A program made the translations under genes and the position numbers. Below, in pieces: positions 35,191-44,710 of a stretch of DNA of 64,000 bases. How positions within the stretch are numbered: position 1 is the stretch's first letter; each line of letters opens with the position of its first letter. This DNA comes from Leptolyngbya sp. PCC 7375. Lineage in GTDB: Bacteria > Cyanobacteriota > Cyanobacteriia > Phormidesmidales > Phormidesmidaceae. Location: contig NZ_JH993797.1 in assembly GCF_000316115.1 (NCBI RefSeq), positions 4,574,486 to 4,638,485 on the forward strand, read 5' to 3'. Under the pieces are notes generated by a model. The model ran no database searches. It worked only from the letters and a program-made list of their open reading frames with translations, and was not told the origin of the DNA.

Positions 35191-35240
35191 GGACGTTGGT
35201 AGGGGCGTTGGTAGGGACGTTGCATAAAATGCCCCTACAA
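35187..35240 (+). repeat. Tandem 12-bp array plus hairpin at the PBP2 stop codon
   Basis: Three copies of a GTAGGGRCGTTG unit lie head to tail at 35187-35198 (first base A), 35199-35210 and 35211-35222. GTAGGGGC in the second copy can pair with GCCCCTAC at 35231-35238. The first copy overlaps the TAG stop of the PBP2 gene. It may act as a terminator-like or mRNA-protecting element between convergent PBP2 and pheT. Confidence 0.7.
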
Positions 35241-35246
35241 AATTCT

Positions 35247-37670
35247 CTAGCTACGTAGAGTAACTTTGAACTTTTTCTCCAATGCGGCGCGGATTTTGTC
35301 CTGTAGGGGGTCAATATCCTGGTCGGTGAGGGTGCGATCGCTAGCTCGGTATAGCATGCGAAATGCTAAACTCCGCTGACCCTCAGGCACTCCCTGGCCC
35401 TTGTACTCATCAAACAGGGTGACTGTTTCCAAGAGCTGACCCCCCGTGCGAGAAATTAGCTTCTCTAGGTCGGCTACGGATACATTAGTGGGTGCATAGA
35501 AGGCAATGTCACGGTCGGACCCAGGATAGGGGGAGAAGCTCTTGAACTTAGGCGCACGGAAGCGGTCGCTGACGAGACATGTGGCGATCGCATCCCAGTT
35601 CAGCTCAAATACGTAAACTTCTTCTGGCAAATCCCGCTCTTGACGTAGCCGGGGATGGATCTGACCAAAGGTGCCCAAACGCGTACGACCCCGTACCCAT
35701 AGAGACGCGGTGCGGCCAGGATGCAATCTCTCATCCTCGCTATCAGGACGGTAATCGACAGCCAGACCGACCTGCTGAAATACAGTTTCAAGGATTCCTT
35801 TGGCTTCATACCAAGTCATAGGCGCTGTTGTGCCACTCCACTGACCTTCAGCCGCGTTGCCACCCAGAATGCCGCCTATGCGCTCATATTCGTTAAGCTG
35901 ACCATCTTCATTGGCAAATACATGGCCAATCTCAAAGGCATTGAGAGGACCATTGCCCTTCTCCAGGTTGGATTGAAACCCATCGATCAAACCGGAGAGT
36001 AAATCGGAGCGTAGAGCGGAATATTCTGTAAATAGAGGATTCTCAAGCACTACGCGCTGAGGAGCTGGATTCGTGAGTGAATAGTGCAGCACTTCAGTCA
36101 AGCCAGCTCCCCGGAAGGCGGCCCTTAGCTGACGTGCCAAGGCTGCTTCAGGGGAGAGTCGGCCACGGGATGTCTGCTGGGGCAAGGTGTTGCCAAAGCG
36201 GTTGTAGCCAAATAAGCGGGCCACTTCTTCGACCAAATCAATTTCCCGTTCCAGGTCACGATAGCGATAGGCAGGGACGGTGACGATCCAGGCACCCTCG
36301 CCATCGTTCGTCAGACCGCAGCCTAAACGAGCCAACGTATCTTCCACATCATCGGCGCTGAGGGGGGTGACGGTGCCATCTTCGGCGATGTAATTGCCCA
36401 GGATTTGCCGTACTCGCTCCAGCCTTAAGCCCACTGTGCGAGTGGGCGTGATTTTGCCGATCTCGGTGCGTTCGTCCTGTAGGTGGGTTGCCTTAGCATC
36501 CGTTAGCTCCACCATGAGCTGGATCGCTCGGCCAGCAGCCAGCTCTAGTTCAGCTGGATTGACACCTCGCTCATAGCGAGCTGATGCTTCTGTGCGCAAC
36601 CCCTGACTCCGAGCTGAACGTCGAATCACAGCCGAATCAAAGAACGCGGCCTCAAGAAAAACGTTTTGAGTGCCGTCGTAAACTTCAGAGTCTTCGCCAC
36701 CCATGACACCCGCAAACGCTACGGGCTCATCATTGGCGGTAATGGCTAAGGTCTGGTCTTTCAGCTGTCGATCTTGGCCATCCAGAGTTTTGAGGGTTTC
36801 GTCAGGTTTGCCAAAGCGGACGCTGATCGTTGTTTGTTTTCCTTGCGTCAGACGATCAAGGTCAAAGGCATGGAGGGGCTGGCCCCATTCCAAAAGTACA
36901 TAGTTGGTAATATCCACCACGTTGTTGATGGAGCGAGTACCCGAGGCTTCCAGACGCTGCTTGAGCCAGGTGGGGGATGGTCCAATTTTTACCTGCTCTA
37001 ATACTGTGCCGATGTAAATGGGGCAGGCCTTGGGATCTGAAAGTGCGATCTCAATCTGACTTTTCGCAGTCGTCGGCACAGCCATCTCTTGAATGGGCAG
37101 CTTTAGCTCTGCGCCAGTAATGGCAGCAACTTCACGGGCAATGCCCACCATGCTGAGTGCATCGGCCCGATTGGCCGTTGACGATAAATCAAGAACAGTG
37201 TCATCTAAACCTAGCAATGGGCGTACATCTTGCCCCAATTCCAGGTTGGATTCCCCAAAGACATGGATGCCTGCTGAGTCCTTGGCCAAGCCCAACTCGG
37301 CTAAAGAGCAAATCATGCCTGAGGAAAGGATGCCGCGTACCTTACGTGACTTAATTTTTAGGTCTACCTGGGGTAAATAAGTATTCACCTTAGCCACAGG
37401 GACTAAAATATCGGCCCGCACATTGGCTGCGCCACAGACAATGGTGGACGGTTCAACTTCACCGATATCCACGGTACAAACGCTCAGCTTATCAGCGTCT
37501 GGATGGGGCTGGCGGTCAGTTACCCTGCCAACAACTACACCCTCAGCCCAGCTGCGGCGTTCTTCAATATCTTCTACTTCAAACCCCGCCATTGTTAAAG
37601 CGTCGCCAATGGCTTCAGGTGTTAGCTTAGGATCGACAAATTCTTTGAGCCAGTTGACAGAAATGCGCAT
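35247..37670 (-). CDS. pheT: Phenylalanyl-tRNA synthetase, beta subunit
   Basis: An 807-residue subunit from the ATG at 37670; a TTG 27 bp upstream (37697) would only add nine residues. Domain order is the family norm: RISVNWLKEFVDP, a tRNA-binding OB fold (about 40-150), B3/4, the B5 domain (about 400-480), the catalytic-like core, and a C-terminal FDX-ACB anticodon-binding domain (PKFKSFSPYPGSDRDIAFYAP to RAALEKKFKVTLRS). pheS is not in this window. The gene converges with PBP2. Confidence 0.96.
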   Translation of the reverse strand: MRISVNWLKEFVDPKLTPEAIGDALTMAGFEVEDIEERRSWAEGVVVGRVTDRQPHPDADKLSVCTVDIGEVEPSTIVCGAANVRADILVPVAKVNTYLPQVDLKIKSRKVRGILSSGMICSLAELGLAKDSAGIHVFGESNLELGQDVRPLLGLDDTVLDLSSTANRADALSMVGIAREVAAITGAELKLPIQEMAVPTTAKSQIEIALSDPKACPIYIGTVLEQVKIGPSPTWLKQRLEASGTRSINNVVDITNYVLLEWGQPLHAFDLDRLTQGKQTTISVRFGKPDETLKTLDGQDRQLKDQTLAITANDEPVAFAGVMGGEDSEVYDGTQNVFLEAAFFDSAVIRRSARSQGLRTEASARYERGVNPAELELAAGRAIQLMVELTDAKATHLQDERTEIGKITPTRTVGLRLERVRQILGNYIAEDGTVTPLSADDVEDTLARLGCGLTNDGEGAWIVTVPAYRYRDLEREIDLVEEVARLFGYNRFGNTLPQQTSRGRLSPEAALARQLRAAFRGAGLTEVLHYSLTNPAPQRVVLENPLFTEYSALRSDLLSGLIDGFQSNLEKGNGPLNAFEIGHVFANEDGQLNEYERIGGILGGNAAEGQWSGTTAPMTWYEAKGILETVFQQVGLAVDYRPDSEDERLHPGRTASLWVRGRTRLGTFGQIHPRLRQERDLPEEVYVFELNWDAIATCLVSDRFRAPKFKSFSPYPGSDRDIAFYAPTNVSVADLEKLISRTGGQLLETVTLFDEYKGQGVPEGQRSLAFRMLYRASDRTLTDQDIDPLQDKIRAALEKKFKVTLRS

Positions 37671-38197
37671 GGAGACTGGGTTAAACGGTAATGGCAATAG
37701 ACCGAAATCATTTTACCGTTGAAGCCCCGCTTTAAGCTGCCTGTTTAATTGTGTTGCGCGAGTCTGAATGTTCTCTCATATCAATTCCCTAAAATAGGCT
37801 CAACGCTTTATCCTTAAAACACCAATTCTTAAATTGACACTGGCACCATTAACAGTTGGATAAGATAATAAAGATAATAAACAAACACATTGTGATTATT
37901 TGATAAGCAACATTGCTTTAATACTGATCTAATCTCCATGTGGGCAAAGCCAAGGGAATTCTTTAAATGGGTAAGGAATAAAATTAAGCTATTAAAAGAA
38001 TCTTGGTTATTCTCTTACTCATGGCTGATGGTTGAGAAATGCGAAGTAATTAGAAATTACTGGAGCAAATTCCAATCGATTTCATTCTCTATGGATTCAG
38101 TGGTAAAGGGTCATTCCCTGCCCAGTGTTTTGAGATGTCGTGCCATAGTTAAACCATAGCCCCATTCATATCATGTGAGCAGGGTGGCTAAAGCTAC
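37671..38197. other. Intergenic region between divergent pheT and spkB-like genes
   Basis: A 527-bp A+T-rich stretch between divergent genes. Short frames here show no coding character. It holds the run AGATAATAAAGATAATAAAC (about 37863-37882), a directly repeated AT-rich octamer. I see no RNA gene. Confidence 0.5.
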
Positions 38198-39811
38198 ATG
38201 ACCTACTGCATCAATTCAGAGTGTCCTAGCCCTAAAAATCCGTCCACGGCCAGACAGTGTCTAGCATGTGGGACAGATTTACTACTACGCGATCGCTATC
38301 GTGTCAGCGGCGCGTTAGGTAAGGGTGGTTTTGGCACTACATTTCTGGCCCATGATGAGGGCTTACCTGGCTGTCCGCCTTGTGTAATTAAGCAATTGCG
38401 ACCAACTGCAGAAGCTCCCCATGTGATGCAGATGGCCCGCGATCTATTTGCGCGTGAAGCTAAAATCCTTGGCAAAATTGGCAATCATCCTCAACTGCCA
38501 CGTCTGCTGGATTACTTTGAAGCCCGCACAGATTTCTTCTTAGTGCAGGAATATATCCACGGTTTCACACTTCAGAAAGAGGTAAAAACCAATGGGGCGT
38601 TTAGCGAAGCTGGTACCAAACAATTTCTAAGTGAAGTGCTGCCAGTCATGCAGTACATTCATCGCAACCAAGTCATTCATCGTGACATTAAACCAGCTAA
38701 CCTGATTCGTCGGGATGCCGATAAGCGTTTAGTACTGATTGATTTTGGTGCCGTCAAAGATAAGGTGAACCCGGTTAAGGCGAGTGAAGAGTCGGGGCAT
38801 ACAGCCTTAACTGCTTATGCTGTAGGTACTCCAGGTTATGCGCCGCCTGAGCAAATGGCAATGAGACCGGTATATGCCAGCGATATCTATGCAATTGGGG
38901 TTACCTGTCTCTATCTGTTAACGGCAAAGTCGCCGAAGGAGATGTCCTATGATCCCCAGTCTGGGGAGATTCTTTGGCAGCAGCATGTAAAAGTGAGCGA
39001 TCACTTCGCAAATGTCTTAAGCAAAATGCTGGAAATTTCAGTGCGCCATCGCTATAGTTCAGCTGATGCCATTTTGCGAGATCTTGATTTAGAGCCATAT
39101 TTAGATAGCCTGGCGCAAAATATGGCGATTCCTACCACTGCACCTAAAGATGTCGGGCCTGTGAGTCAGCCGACCTTCAATAGTGACGATACGGCTACAG
39201 TATTGGGATTAGATGATTCCCAAGCTGTAGTTTCCCCATCCGCTCGGATGGCGGCAGCTATTCGGGCGCGAAAAGAACGACGCCAAAATACAAAACCATC
39301 TCCAGTTGCACCCCGTCGCCCTTCGGGTAATTTGTTGTCTAGTAGCTCAAGCCAATCGGGTCCCTTTTCTGGGCATGGCAAGAAAATTACGCCTGAAGCG
39401 GTGCAAAGGGCTTATAGTCGAGGTCATCGTGATTTTTCATTGCAGCCTTTGGCGCGGCTCAATTTACAACGCATGATCCTTAGCGGTGCGAGTTTTGCTG
39501 GTGCCCAGCTGAGGGACTGTAATTTACAAGGGGCTGATCTAACAAATACCAACTTGAGCAAGGCTGACTTGCGCCAATGTAATTTGAAAAATGCCAAGCT
39601 TTCCAATGCTTATATGGGAGAAGTCAATTTGGAGAATAGCGATCTGCGTGGGGCTAACTTGAGCCGTAGTAATTTGGCAGGCGCTAACCTTAAAGGGGTC
39701 AACTTGTGTGGCGCTGACTTAACAGGCGCTAATTTAACTGAGAGTCAGTTGGCGGCAGCTAAAACAAACTGGTCTACGATCTACCCCAATGGACGTCGAG
39801 GGCTACGCTAA
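38198..39811 (+). CDS. spkB: Ser/Thr protein kinase with zinc-finger-like N-terminus and pentapeptide repeats
   Basis: A 537-residue protein. The N-terminus has a four-cysteine motif (Cys4, Cys9, Cys21, Cys24). The kinase domain has the glycine loop GKGGFG (41-46), Lys65 in CVIKQL, catalytic Asp163 in HRDIKPANL, Asp182 in DFG and the APPEQ segment. A P/S/T-rich linker (about 315-420) leads to roughly 20 pentapeptide repeats of A(D/N)LxX form (about 420-520). This is the layout of SpkB in Synechocystis, where the Cys motif is needed for activity. No transmembrane segment is present. The symbol is by architecture. Confidence 0.85.
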   Translation: MTYCINSECPSPKNPSTARQCLACGTDLLLRDRYRVSGALGKGGFGTTFLAHDEGLPGCPPCVIKQLRPTAEAPHVMQMARDLFAREAKILGKIGNHPQLPRLLDYFEARTDFFLVQEYIHGFTLQKEVKTNGAFSEAGTKQFLSEVLPVMQYIHRNQVIHRDIKPANLIRRDADKRLVLIDFGAVKDKVNPVKASEESGHTALTAYAVGTPGYAPPEQMAMRPVYASDIYAIGVTCLYLLTAKSPKEMSYDPQSGEILWQQHVKVSDHFANVLSKMLEISVRHRYSSADAILRDLDLEPYLDSLAQNMAIPTTAPKDVGPVSQPTFNSDDTATVLGLDDSQAVVSPSARMAAAIRARKERRQNTKPSPVAPRRPSGNLLSSSSSQSGPFSGHGKKITPEAVQRAYSRGHRDFSLQPLARLNLQRMILSGASFAGAQLRDCNLQGADLTNTNLSKADLRQCNLKNAKLSNAYMGEVNLENSDLRGANLSRSNLAGANLKGVNLCGADLTGANLTESQLAAAKTNWSTIYPNGRRGLR

Positions 39812-39903
39812 AGACTTAAGAGATTTGCCTCTACCTTGCACCCGATTTTTCCTGAGCCGCGTTAGGATAACTAAGGTAATTTTTGTGACGATCTATTAAT
39901 TCT

Positions 39904-40113
39904 ATGTTTCTTGATGAGCTCACACCTCTTGTGCAAGAACTCTTGGGAAATCCTATGGCCTTTGTTGGCGGATTTGCATCTGGTCTTCTAAAGCTCAACT
40001 TGAATGATGATCCAGTCAAAAGCTGGTTGGTGGATCAGGGCGCTAGTGTTGCAGACCAGGCAGATGATGATGATAATTCTGGCAAAGGCCCTCAAACTAT
40101 TTCTATTGATTAG
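39904..40113 (+). CDS. Small acidic conserved protein, unknown function
   Basis: A 69-residue protein beginning MFLDELTPLVQELLGNPMAFVGGFASGLLKLNLNDDPVKSWL and ending in an acidic, glycine-containing tail (DQADDDDNSGKGPQ). The hydrophobic N-terminal half is probably an amphipathic or membrane-adjacent helix. It is likely a conserved cyanobacterial protein, but no function is known. Its end overlaps the convergent TPR gene by 11 bp. Confidence 0.65.
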   Translation: MFLDELTPLVQELLGNPMAFVGGFASGLLKLNLNDDPVKSWLVDQGASVADQADDDDNSGKGPQTISID

Positions 40114-40729
40114 GCAGTAATTCTGAAATCCAGACTTGTATTTGAGATTTTAAGGGTGAGCTAGGAGCTTGCCACAGGAGTTCCAGAGCCTTTTGATAGT
40201 CTCCAAAAGCACAGTTCCAATGGCCAATTAATTGATAGGTACGTCCTCGCTCTGCGTAGATGTGAGCATTTAATTTACCTAGAAATAGTGCTAGATCAAA
40301 GCAAACGATTGCATCGTCATACATCTGGAGGGCTCTGAACAGTACACCCTGATGGAGCCTTGCTTGAATGTTATGTGGGTTGATGTCGATAGCGAAGTCA
40401 TAGTCGGTAATGGCTGCATCCCAATGCTCTAGTGCGATATTGCACCGGGCACGATACGCATAAATCCGATCATCGTTGGGATTAATCTGAAGCGCCTGGT
40501 TGTAATCGCGCATTGCTTGAGGCCACTTTCCTCGGTGGTAGTGCATTAGGCCCCGGTTGCTATAGTGCTTTGAAGTTTGAGGCTCCTGAACAATCAGATA
40601 GCTCAATAGATGAATTGCCGTGGAATAATCCTGCTGCTGTATGGCTTGATGCAGTAACTTGTGGGTGTTTTCCCTTGTATGGCTAACTGAACGGCTGTTT
40701 GCAGATGATGGGGGTATAGATAGCAGCAT
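40103..40729 (-). CDS. Tetratricopeptide-repeat protein
   Basis: A 208-residue protein with four to five TPR units. Typical unit ends are YSNRGLMHYHRGKWPQAMRDYNQALQINP, YAYRARCNIALEHWDAAITDYDFAIDINP, RLHQGVLFRALQMYDDAIVCFDLAL and YAERGRTYQLIGHWNCAFGDYQKAL. No signal peptide is seen. TPR domains mediate protein contacts; the partner is unknown. Its stop lies inside the end of the convergent 69-residue gene. Confidence 0.82.
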   Translation of the reverse strand: MLLSIPPSSANSRSVSHTRENTHKLLHQAIQQQDYSTAIHLLSYLIVQEPQTSKHYSNRGLMHYHRGKWPQAMRDYNQALQINPNDDRIYAYRARCNIALEHWDAAITDYDFAIDINPHNIQARLHQGVLFRALQMYDDAIVCFDLALFLGKLNAHIYAERGRTYQLIGHWNCAFGDYQKALELLWQAPSSPLKSQIQVWISELLPNQ

Positions 40730-41050
40730 GTTGATTGCACTCCCTATCGTTTCGGGCTAATGGATAGAGGTAGCCACTAACCGAGGTAATAGCGCGTTGT
40801 TCATGCTTGACAACACCACTGACTGAATCGTTGCATGGCTGTTGTTTCTGACCCAACCGGGAAATAACGGAGTATTTCTCGTAAAATCACAAAGTTAATG
40901 GGTGTTTTTACGTACACCGAATCCCCTGACAGTTGCTAAACATTACAGCTCGTGGGGTTTTATAACGGATTTCGGCGGAATTCTTTGCCATTTCCTTGAG
41001 GCAGTTACGATTGGAAGCGGTAAAGCTAGCAAAAATCGTTTTGAGCTACT
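40730..41050. other. Intergenic region between divergent genes
   Basis: A 321-bp gap upstream of the 153-residue gene and of the TPR gene, which are divergent. I see no further gene, tRNA or hairpin terminator in it. It should hold both promoters. Confidence 0.5.
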
Positions 41051-41512
41051 ATGACTCTCTCTTCTCCGTCGACAGTGCTATCGGACAATGACTACGTGAT
41101 TGTTGGTTTAGCTCATTGTTTTATGAAGCAAGACGGTGATGTGGTGCCGGTAAAAATTTTAGAGCCTGTTCCCTCTGCTTATTTTGAAGCGCTTGTTAAA
41201 GGGGTGCCCACGTCCTATAAGACCCTCTACAGTTTGCAGCTGGGTGAGCTAGTAAAAGATAAGCAGCCAATCGTAACTAATTTACCCGTTGATCCCAAAA
41301 ATGTTCAATTTTGTGAGGATTTTGTAGAGCGGACCTTGGCGGCTGCAAGAACCTATCAAACGAGAGACGATATTCAGGCGAAGGTGCCCTATGGTCAATC
41401 ATTTTCGGATGTAAATTTCTCTAGTGAGAAGAAGCGAATCTTAAATTCGGTTAACAACGTGACTGCTGAAGATAATGTGAAGCAGCACAAATATACTCAT
41501 ATGACACTTTAG
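41051..41512 (+). CDS. Conserved hypothetical protein
   Basis: A 153-residue soluble protein. Visible pattern: VIVGLAHCFMKQDGDVVPVKILEPVPSAYFEALVKGVPTSYK, and later VDPKNVQFCEDFVERTLAAARTYQ. It has no signal peptide, no membrane segment, and no catalytic motif I recognise. The alpha/beta content and the regular codon use favour a true gene. A strong bidirectional terminator lies between it and psbK. Confidence 0.6.
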   Translation: MTLSSPSTVLSDNDYVIVGLAHCFMKQDGDVVPVKILEPVPSAYFEALVKGVPTSYKTLYSLQLGELVKDKQPIVTNLPVDPKNVQFCEDFVERTLAAARTYQTRDDIQAKVPYGQSFSDVNFSSEKKRILNSVNNVTAEDNVKQHKYTHMTL

Positions 41513-41573
41513 CCCTGCAATAGGCTATAGAGCTGCGGACTTGAGGCATACGTTTTTTGGGGGCAACATTAAA

Positions 41574-41613
41574 AATAAAGAGGGAGCGGCCTATAGACCG
41601 CTCCCTCTTTATT
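41574..41613. terminator. Bidirectional rho-independent terminator
   Basis: A perfect 16-bp stem pairs 41574-41589 (AATAAAGAGGGAGCGG) with 41598-41613 (its reverse complement) around an 8-base loop. The A and T flanks make it act in both directions, ending the 153-residue gene and the psbK transcript. Confidence 0.88.
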
Positions 41614-41757
41614 AAAAAACATCTAGAACTTGAGAAAACTGAATTGGCGAGAGGCCAATTAACGTAAGTTGAATTGCGATCGCAACAATATGATCACATC
41701 CTGATTAACCAACCGAAAGGCACTTGACGCTGCGGCTAATGACTTAAGAAATGTGAC

Positions 41758-41895
41758 TTAACGAAAACCAACAGATGCCTGCCAAACGAAAGCTAGTAGC
41801 AAGAAAAATATAGGTAGAATAGGCAAAATATCTACCAGGGGAGCAAATGCTTGATATGCTTCGGGGAGTTTAGCTAACAGTAGGACCGCGTCCAT
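41758..41895 (-). CDS. psbK: Photosystem II reaction center protein K
   Basis: A 45-residue precursor. After an eight-residue leader (MDAVLLLA) the mature protein starts KLPEAYQAFAPLVDILPI and ends FFLLLAFVWQASVGFR, the hallmark PsbK sequence with one transmembrane helix. PsbK is a core subunit of photosystem II near CP43. The gene lies downstream of tgt on the same strand (92 bp), an arrangement also found in Synechocystis. It is short enough to be overlooked by gene finders. Confidence 0.97.
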   Translation of the reverse strand: MDAVLLLAKLPEAYQAFAPLVDILPILPIFFLLLAFVWQASVGFR

Positions 41896-41986
41896 GAAAA
41901 CCTCTCTACGTTGGCGACAGTTTGCTTAATAATTGACTCACATCTTAACATGCTGTGGTGCATGCTAAGGTTTGTTTATATTTTGT

Positions 41987-43111
41987 CTAGCTACTAGAAG
42001 TAGAGGGTTCTAGCCACTGTTGAAACTTTGCCACGAACTGATTTTGTAAAATTGCTTTACGAATGGCCTGGGTAAATCGAATTAGCTCAGTGATGTTGTG
42101 AATAGATAACAGCGTGTATGCCAGAAGTTCGTGGGCATGGATCAAATGACAAAGATAAGCCCGCGTAAAATTCTCGCAGGTGTAGCAGGTGCACGTTGAG
42201 TCCAGGGGAGTGAGGTCCCGACGAAACTTTTGATTCTTTAAATTCCATCGTTCACCTTGAACCAAGGCTGCTCCATGGCGAGCTAAACGAGTTGGAATGA
42301 CACAGTCAAATAGATCCATGCCAGCGGCAATCGCTTGAGCCATTTCTCGGTAGGTGCCGACACCCATGAGATATCGAGGTTTATCGGGTGGCAGTAGCGG
42401 CGTGGTGGCTTGAACGATTTTTTCTATGAGCTCAGGCGGTTCACCGACGCTGACACCGCCGATGGCATAGCCGGGTAAGTCTAACTTCACTAGCTGTTCT
42501 GCAGCGGCTTGGCGTAAATCTAGATGAACACCGCCTTGTACAATGCCAAACAGAGCCTGATCGTTGCGTTGATGTGCCTCTATACAGCGCGTCAGCCAGC
42601 GATAAGTACGTTGGGTGGCTGCTTCGACTGCCTCTCGAGTGGCGGGATAGGGTGGACATTCGTCAAAGGCCATAATCACATCGGCTCCCAACTGATTTTG
42701 GATGCGGATGGATTCCTCAGGCGGCATATGAATAACACTACCATCGCGAGGCGAGCGGAAGGTGACCCCCTCTTCAGAAATTGTGCGGATTTTGCTCAGG
42801 CTAAAGACCTGGAAACCCCCTGAGTCGGTCAACATAGGGCCAGACCAGCCCATAAACTTGTGTAGCCCACCGGCCTCAGCCACTAAATCTTCACCAGGTT
42901 GTAGGTGTAGGTGATAAGTATTGGACAGCACCATTTGTGCGCCAGTATCTTTGAGCTGTGCTGGTGTTATGGTCTTAACATTTGCCAAGGTGCCCACTGG
43001 CATAAAACGTGGCGTGTGAACTGGGCCATGGGGTGTATGAAAAATTCCTGCTCTCGCCTTAGTGTGGCAGCAGGAGGCTTGATGTTCGAATGAAAAATGG
43101 TCAGTAACCAA
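41987..43111 (-). CDS. tgt: Queuine tRNA-ribosyltransferase
   Basis: A 374-residue TIM-barrel enzyme that swaps guanine-34 of tRNA(Asp, Asn, His, Tyr) for preQ1. The substrate-binding segments MLTDSGGFQVFSL and the later IGGVSVGEPPE are present. The zinc site is in STCTCYTCENFTRAYLCHLIHAHE with three Cys and one His. The length is that of the bacterial family. psbK follows on the same strand after 92 bp. Confidence 0.96.
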   Translation of the reverse strand: MVTDHFSFEHQASCCHTKARAGIFHTPHGPVHTPRFMPVGTLANVKTITPAQLKDTGAQMVLSNTYHLHLQPGEDLVAEAGGLHKFMGWSGPMLTDSGGFQVFSLSKIRTISEEGVTFRSPRDGSVIHMPPEESIRIQNQLGADVIMAFDECPPYPATREAVEAATQRTYRWLTRCIEAHQRNDQALFGIVQGGVHLDLRQAAAEQLVKLDLPGYAIGGVSVGEPPELIEKIVQATTPLLPPDKPRYLMGVGTYREMAQAIAAGMDLFDCVIPTRLARHGAALVQGERWNLKNQKFRRDLTPLDSTCTCYTCENFTRAYLCHLIHAHELLAYTLLSIHNITELIRFTQAIRKAILQNQFVAKFQQWLEPSTSSS

Positions 43112-43179
43112 CAGTTAGTGTTGTCCTCAAGTAATGCTGTTGGCAACGTTACTAGATTTAAGCTAATGGATACAAGTGA

Positions 43180-43635
43180 CTAACTCGTAAAGTTATTGCT
43201 GTCATCGTCTAGACAAGCATCCCATCGAGCTGTTAATGCCTCAGCCAGCATAGCTTCTAGCGTAGCGTCATTAATGTTGCAACTATTATGCTCTGTGAGA
43301 GGATTTGATTGGGGCAAAATGCGAAGGCAACGGTTGTCCTGGATTAAATCAAAATAGGGTTGGCTATCCGCTAGCTGCCCCATCTCCAAGTAGTCAAAGC
43401 TAGCAACGTTGAGATAGAGACTTCTGTTGGCCACCAGCGTTGCTTGTTGAGGATCGCTAAAGACTTCGACGACATAACCCTCGCCTTCTCTGAGAACTTG
43501 TTCTTCTTGTTGATGGATATACCGAACACGTCCCAGATGCTGCAAGATTCGCACCATGTCCTTTTGGTTGACTACGATGCCTACATCGACAAGACATGGG
43601 GCCGGTAAGGAAGTTGTTGAAGGTTGATAGCTCAT
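43180..43635 (-). CDS. Conserved hypothetical protein
   Basis: About 151 residues from the ATG at 43635 (an upstream TTG at 43701 is the first start in the open frame). The visible pattern is CLVDVGIVVNQKDMVRILQHLGRVRYI, VVEVFSDPQQATLVANRSLYLNV and YFDLIQDNRCLRILPQ, a mixed alpha/beta fold. It has no membrane segment and no known catalytic motif. I recognise no family. Confidence 0.6.
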   Translation of the reverse strand: MSYQPSTTSLPAPCLVDVGIVVNQKDMVRILQHLGRVRYIHQQEEQVLREGEGYVVEVFSDPQQATLVANRSLYLNVASFDYLEMGQLADSQPYFDLIQDNRCLRILPQSNPLTEHNSCNINDATLEAMLAEALTARWDACLDDDSNNFTS

Positions 43636-43924
43636 AACAGGGTCGGTAGATGGGCACTTATAGTCAGCAGTGGGCCCGTGAAACACCGAAGTTTTTAACA
43701 ATCTATACTCAAGATAGATGAAATCTGATTATTTGGAACGCCCAAGACAAAAATAATCTTTCTGTTTGTTTGTATCCTTTTAACTTCATATTATTTCAGC
43801 AATTTTTCGTACTGCCTTCAGCCAGAATACTGAACGTTAATTCTTACGTCTCAGATGGAACATGTGGTCAGAGTACGTTGCTGGCTGCTCAAGTTATCTG
43901 ATGACAAGCTTTTGAAGGAAATTT

Positions 43925-44710
43925 ATGGAGCAGTGGATTAAAGCTTTTGCCCGAGCTGGACAGCAACAATGGGCTTTGTTAAATGGAGCTTTGTTGTTTT
44001 ACACGAGCGTGCCGTTACCTCGGCAATGGCCAGCGGAGTTGGGGCAGGTCGCCCGCATCGTTCCTGTTATTGGTCTTGGGTTGGGGGGGCTTTTGACGGT
44101 GCTTGATGCTGTGCTCAGCCTTGGGATGCCGCTTTTGCTCCGCAGTGCTGTGCTCATTTTGGTGGGGGTACGACTGACCGGAGGACTGCATCTAGATGGT
44201 GCCATGGATACCGCCGATGGCCTTGCAGTGCAGGATAACCAGCGACGGTTAGATGTGATGGCCGATAGCCATTCAGGGGCATTTGGAGTGATGGTTGCGA
44301 TCGCAATTCTGCTGCTCAAAACAGTTGCCTTAGCAGCGATTACTCAGGGGCGATGGTTTGCCCTGATGGCATCGGCTGCCTGGGGGCGGTGGGGGCAGCA
44401 GTGGGCTATTGCTACGTATTCCTATCTAAAACCCAGGGGTAAGGGGGCCTTTCATAAGCAAGCACTGCCATCCTGTTGGTATGCTCTACCCTGGGCGATA
44501 GGACTGGTGCTATTGACCGGTTTAGGTGTTGTTGTGGGAGGTATTTCCTGGCGTTATGGTGTTGTTGCGATCGCAGCTGGATTAAGCAGTGCTGGGTTGG
44601 TGGCAGCCTGGCTCAATCGCAGATTAGGGGGACATACAGGGGATACCTATGGGGCCGTTGTCGAGTGGGTTGAGGTTGTTGTTCTGGTGAGCTTAGCGTG
44701 TGCTAACTAG
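43925..44710 (+). CDS. cobS: Adenosylcobinamide-GDP ribazoletransferase
   Basis: A 261-residue polytopic membrane enzyme that joins adenosylcobinamide-GDP with alpha-ribazole (phosphate) in the last steps of cobalamin synthesis. The family motifs FYTSVPLPRQWP near the N-terminus, LTGGLHLDGAMDTADGLA (about residues 84-101) and DSHSGAFGVM are all kept. Six to seven hydrophobic segments are visible. Its end overlaps the convergent cysK by 18 bp. No cobalamin riboswitch motif was seen upstream. Confidence 0.95.
   Translation: MEQWIKAFARAGQQQWALLNGALLFYTSVPLPRQWPAELGQVARIVPVIGLGLGGLLTVLDAVLSLGMPLLLRSAVLILVGVRLTGGLHLDGAMDTADGLAVQDNQRRLDVMADSHSGAFGVMVAIAILLLKTVALAAITQGRWFALMASAAWGRWGQQWAIATYSYLKPRGKGAFHKQALPSCWYALPWAIGLVLLTGLGVVVGGISWRYGVVAIAAGLSSAGLVAAWLNRRLGGHTGDTYGAVVEWVEVVVLVSLACAN

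Noticed and set aside
37938..38159. 73-codon frame between pheT and spkB
   Set aside because: It lies in A+T-rich intergenic sequence, its composition is not protein-like at the end, there is no Shine-Dalgarno, and no family is recognised.
43636..43924. Possible cobalamin riboswitch upstream of cobS
   Set aside because: I looked for the conserved B12-box type motifs and did not find them.
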